From: Gnetum montanum
Lineage: Eukaryota > Streptophyta > Gnetopsida > Gnetales > Gnetaceae
Direction: 5' to 3'
Length of the DNA stretch: 23,437 nucleotides
Assembly: GCA_015680685.1 (NCBI GenBank)
Contig: MNCI01000819.1
Location: forward strand, 43,277 to 66,713
Shown here: positions 20,740 through 23,437 of the stretch, one piece after another
Layout: the number at the start of each line of letters is the position of its first letter
Numbering within the stretch: the first letter of the stretch is position 1
Notes under the pieces: generated by a model
Seen by the model: the letters and a program-made list of their open reading frames with translations, nothing else
Database searches by the model: none
Told to the model about the DNA's origin: nothing
Translations under genes and position numbers: made by a program

Positions 20740-21105
20740 GGGCTCAGTCACATGTTATGGTTTTTGAATCATGGCATGGCTAATATTTATGGCAGTTAAA
20801 TAGCCCTGATCTATGCTATTTATCACATGTATTATTTTTTACTATGACATGGCTTTTAATTTTAAGTAAAGTGGCATTCACATGAACATTTACAACCCTG
20901 GGCATAGTTACAGCCAGCTGTAAACCATGTCCAACTGACATTAATTGTCAAAAACCATGTCCAACTGACATTAATTGTCAAAAACCATGGCTTTGCATAA
21001 GAAACATAAATTGTGTAGCAGTTTACTAGTGGGCGGCTTCACAAGTAAAATGGCCTGGCCATGGTTAAACATGGCAACCAAAAGCCATGGCATGTGACCA
21101 AGCCC
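20740..21105. mobile_element. MITE-like element with terminal inverted repeats
   Basis: The left end GGGCTCAGTCACATGTTATGG is matched by the inverted right end GGGCTTGGTCACATGCCATGG (four differences), and the similarity continues through a following TTTTG. The element is 366 bases, has no coding capacity, and is filled with CCATG/CATGG words on both strands. The flanking triplets are TCA (20737-20739) and TTA (21106-21108), close to the TTA duplication of PIF/Harbinger elements, whose termini also often start GGGC/GGSC. The superfamily assignment is tentative. Confidence 0.7.
20922..20990. repeat. 30-bp tandem repeat, 2.3 copies, inside the MITE
   Basis: Bases 20922-20951 and 20952-20981 are identical 30-mers starting AAACCATGTCC, and nine bases of a third copy follow. 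Each unit contains TGACA-TTAAT-TGTCA, a 5-bp stem with a 5-base loop. The identity suggests a recent slippage or unequal-exchange event. Confidence 0.9.
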
Positions 21106-22672
21106 TTACTGCGTCCTGAACGTGGCATTATTGTCGGTTGACTGGTGCAAGAAGCAAGTCTTTAAAAATTAAGCTCATGGGCTTGCCTCAGTGTGGGCGC
21201 CATATAGTATGGTTTTAAATAATAATAAATAAGGTGAACGGTCATATTTCAGGTCAGTGAATATTTCTAATTTTCCTCTTCCTGAAATCTCTATAACATA
21301 ATAGTTTTCTTAAAAGGATTGATTTCAAGGAGTGTGAACCAAAAGGAAGTTGAGATCTGCAAACAAATTTGTTAGAGCCATGAGAAAACAAAAAGCAAAA
21401 ACGAAGGCCAGAGGGTGTGTGTCAAGGAGTACGGAGGGCAGTAGACAGGTAAACTAAGACCTTCGTGAAAGATTAGTGAAGATCTGCAAAATTCACAAAA
21501 TCCATATTTCTCCGGCAAAGAAAATACAAGAGTTTAGTATAATGCACTGAAAATTCAAATGTTGTCCAGGCATGATCTCCACCAAAAAAGAAAACAAAGG
21601 TAAATATGCATACATAAATCTGCGAGTCCTTTTTTTAACAGCTAAAAGAAATTTTTATGAAATAAGAATTGAATTGCAATCATAGCCTCGGATCTTAAAC
21701 ATCAACAACGATAAATAGGCAAAGTCCTAATTCAAAATGAAAGCGTTAAAATAATACACAAGGGATCAAGATTTTCTCGGACAATAATGTCCGCTAAACT
21801 ATAAAAAATTGTTTTAAAAAATTACACATAATATTGTGCAAGTCTCAAGCCTCCACCAGCTGTAGCTGATTGCACAGACTTACGATCTGCAGCCGCCGCT
21901 ACAGGTACAATCCTAACACTCGTTAATCTATCCAGAATACAACAAACCATTGCGTTACATTTCCATCGAAAATAAGATAGACGGCTCAACTCATCCTACA
22001 GAAGAAGCTCAAAATGTTTAACCACAAGATTCAGGACAGAAATAAACAGGGTTTCGAGCAAATAAAGAACTGCAACGGCACGAGAATCAGCAGTCTTGCT
22101 GATCAACAGCCTTAACTTGCAACAAATGTTTCAGACATAATTGAAAAGGGGCCCTTCGCACGAATATTAAGCTTCAAGAATAAAGCGCGAAGCAATCGAT
22201 GAAGAAGCAAAGTAAGACGCAGAGCTCCAAAAGATCTTTACATAAGGTATTTCGATTATAATTCTTACCAGAAGCTAGGTCGCAGAAGCAGAGAGACAAT
22301 AACTTGCACAACTTGGAGATACTGCATTAATCTACATGAACGATCAATCTAAGGCCGAATATGCTTGAGATGAGTCGACTTGGAGGATGTGGTCTCAGAA
22401 AATGGCAGACGTTGAAGTACGGTCGATTCGATAAGATAACGTGTTTCACCTTGCGATTCGCCTCGTCCGCGTCCGCGTCAGCGTCCGTGTCTGTATCTGT
22501 GTAGGGCAAACAAATTTCCGCGTTGTATGAAGGCCGCTCACGTGTCTCCACCTAACAGGTCGATGATTTCACTGCTGGAATCGTGTGTCACGTTTTGTCT
22601 TCGTGCGATAAACAAAACAGGGGCAGAAATGTTTGAATGAATGTGGTCCGTTAATTTAATTTCGAATTAAAT
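21106..22672. other. Non-coding region with a GC-richer block
   Basis: From 21106 to about 21830 the DNA is AT-rich and I see nothing definite. From about 21860 to 22620 it becomes richer in GC, with CpG-containing stretches. Read on the - strand, 22620 down to 22268 could be an exon-like or leader sequence ending in CTTCTG followed by a GTAAGA donor-like site (about 22266-22271). I found no protein family in it. It may be the 5' end of a - strand transcript. Confidence 0.3.
22465..22502. repeat. Degenerate GTCCGC hexamer array
   Basis: About six hexamer units run GTCCGC, GTCCGC, GTCAGC, GTCCGT, GTCTGT, ATCTGT. On the - strand this reads as an alternating Asp-Thr/Asp-Ala run in an open frame at 22327-22551. 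The frame has no family match and is probably not a gene; the array is a small minisatellite-like repeat. Confidence 0.7.
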
Positions 22673-22894
22673 GGGTCTACAAGAATTAATTAACCCCTGG
22701 ACACAGTGTATCTTATCACGTATGCACCCTCCACCTCCATTGGGTGCCGACAGATCATCTGAGTTGTCTAATCAAAAAGTAGTGTATATCTAATCAGGAT
22801 ATCATNGGATGATCTGTCGGCACCCAATGGAGGTGGAGGGTGCATACGTGATAAGATACACTGTGTCCAGTGGTTAATTAATTCCTGTAGACCC
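22673..22894. repeat. Inverted duplication bounded by Ns (probable misoriented contig)
   Basis: Bases 22807-22894 lie exactly between Ns at 22806 and 22895 and are the reverse complement of 22673-22759 with about two differences (for example AAGAATT against AGGAATT). The same pattern is seen at 5478-5792. It is best read as a short overlapping or allelic contig inserted in the wrong orientation, not as a natural palindrome. Confidence 0.85.
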
Positions 22895-22895
22895 N

Positions 22896-23437
22896 TCAAA
22901 TGTAACTTGAGCACGACAAATACAATGAAAAGATTAAGTTTTTTTTGAGAGAGCTCATAGACTGGTTCGATGTTCATTCCATAAAGCCAAGTCTCGAAAG
23001 AGTCCATAGATAATAGAAAGGTTGCATAACTTTTTTCCCTGTGGCTATATCCAAGGAGGAATCCAGATCTTACAAGATGAGAAATCATCACCTTACCATA
23101 GTCTCTAAAGAAGATACTTATCCACAAATAAATTTTATAAGTAAAAACATAATTAGTATTTAACATAAAATAATGAAAATAATACATGATTTTAACCATT
23201 TGCTGCAGTGAAAATTGGGACGTTATTACCTTGTACATGTATATTCCATGTAAAGGCAGTAGTGAAGGATAAACAACAGACGGATGAAAAAGTGGGCTTT
23301 AATACGAAAATTCATTAGACAATTAATATTCAACATTCTTGTTTCTTTATCCGAAGAATCAAAATTCATATTTTCTGATAACATCTAAAGTTTTAGGGCC
23401 AACATGTGCCCAACTCCCATCGTCGGGCCGTTTTCAC
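22896..23437. other. AT-rich end of window without recognised gene
   Basis: An open frame on the - strand (22768-23238) reads through both Ns and into the inverted block, so its C-terminal part is artificial. The remaining part (about 22900-23238) has no family resemblance that I recognise. Nothing else is visible. Confidence 0.45.

Noticed and set aside
22768-23238. 156-residue - strand open frame at the right edge
   Set aside because: It crosses both Ns and the misoriented inverted block, so part of it is artificial, and the rest shows no family resemblance.

Overview
This window is nuclear DNA of a land plant. It has a nine-exon vacuolar processing enzyme (legumain) gene with GT-AG introns, plant-type LTR and LINE retroelements, and an AT-rich, repeat-laden background. 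The old, stop-riddled, nested retroelements next to a clean gene would suit a large repeat-rich genome such as a gymnosperm's. That is only an inference; nothing here fixes the species.

Region 1 (about 1-14060) is a nest of decayed retrotransposons. The outermost layer is a + strand L1-type LINE. Its ORF1 remnant (DUF4283-like region and CCHC knuckle) lies at about 1082-1726, and the rest (ORF1 tail, endonuclease, reverse transcriptase, zf-RVT) at 9380-13330. ORF1 is split by an LTR in + orientation (1727-2064 and 8830-9379). That LTR is itself split by a nearly full-structure Ty3/gypsy element in - orientation (2065-8829). The gypsy element has two LTRs, a primer-binding site, Gag with a zinc knuckle, protease, RT, RNase H, integrase with a GPF motif, and a polypurine tract. 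All proteins are broken by stops, frameshifts and lost catalytic residues. A short LINE-tail-like copy follows at 13928-14058.

Region 2 (about 14060-19300) holds the only intact gene: a 487-residue legumain/VPE on the + strand, with exons between 15524 and 19063, a TATA box at 15457 and a strong start context. Its catalytic His167/Cys209 and S1-pocket residues are all present. It carries Gly-Ala instead of the usual Gly-Pro just after the catalytic His, a position linked to transpeptidase (ligase) activity in plant asparaginyl endopeptidases.

Region 3 (about 19300-23437) is mostly non-coding. It contains a 366-bp MITE-like element with terminal inverted repeats (20740-21105), a 30-bp tandem repeat inside it, a GC-richer block with a hexamer array near 22465, and no gene I can support.

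The assembly needs caution. Single Ns at 5477/5793 and at 22806/22895 each bracket a segment that is a near-perfect inverted copy of its left neighbour, and an N at 10812 separates two identical 46-bp direct copies. These look like contig-joining errors, not biology.
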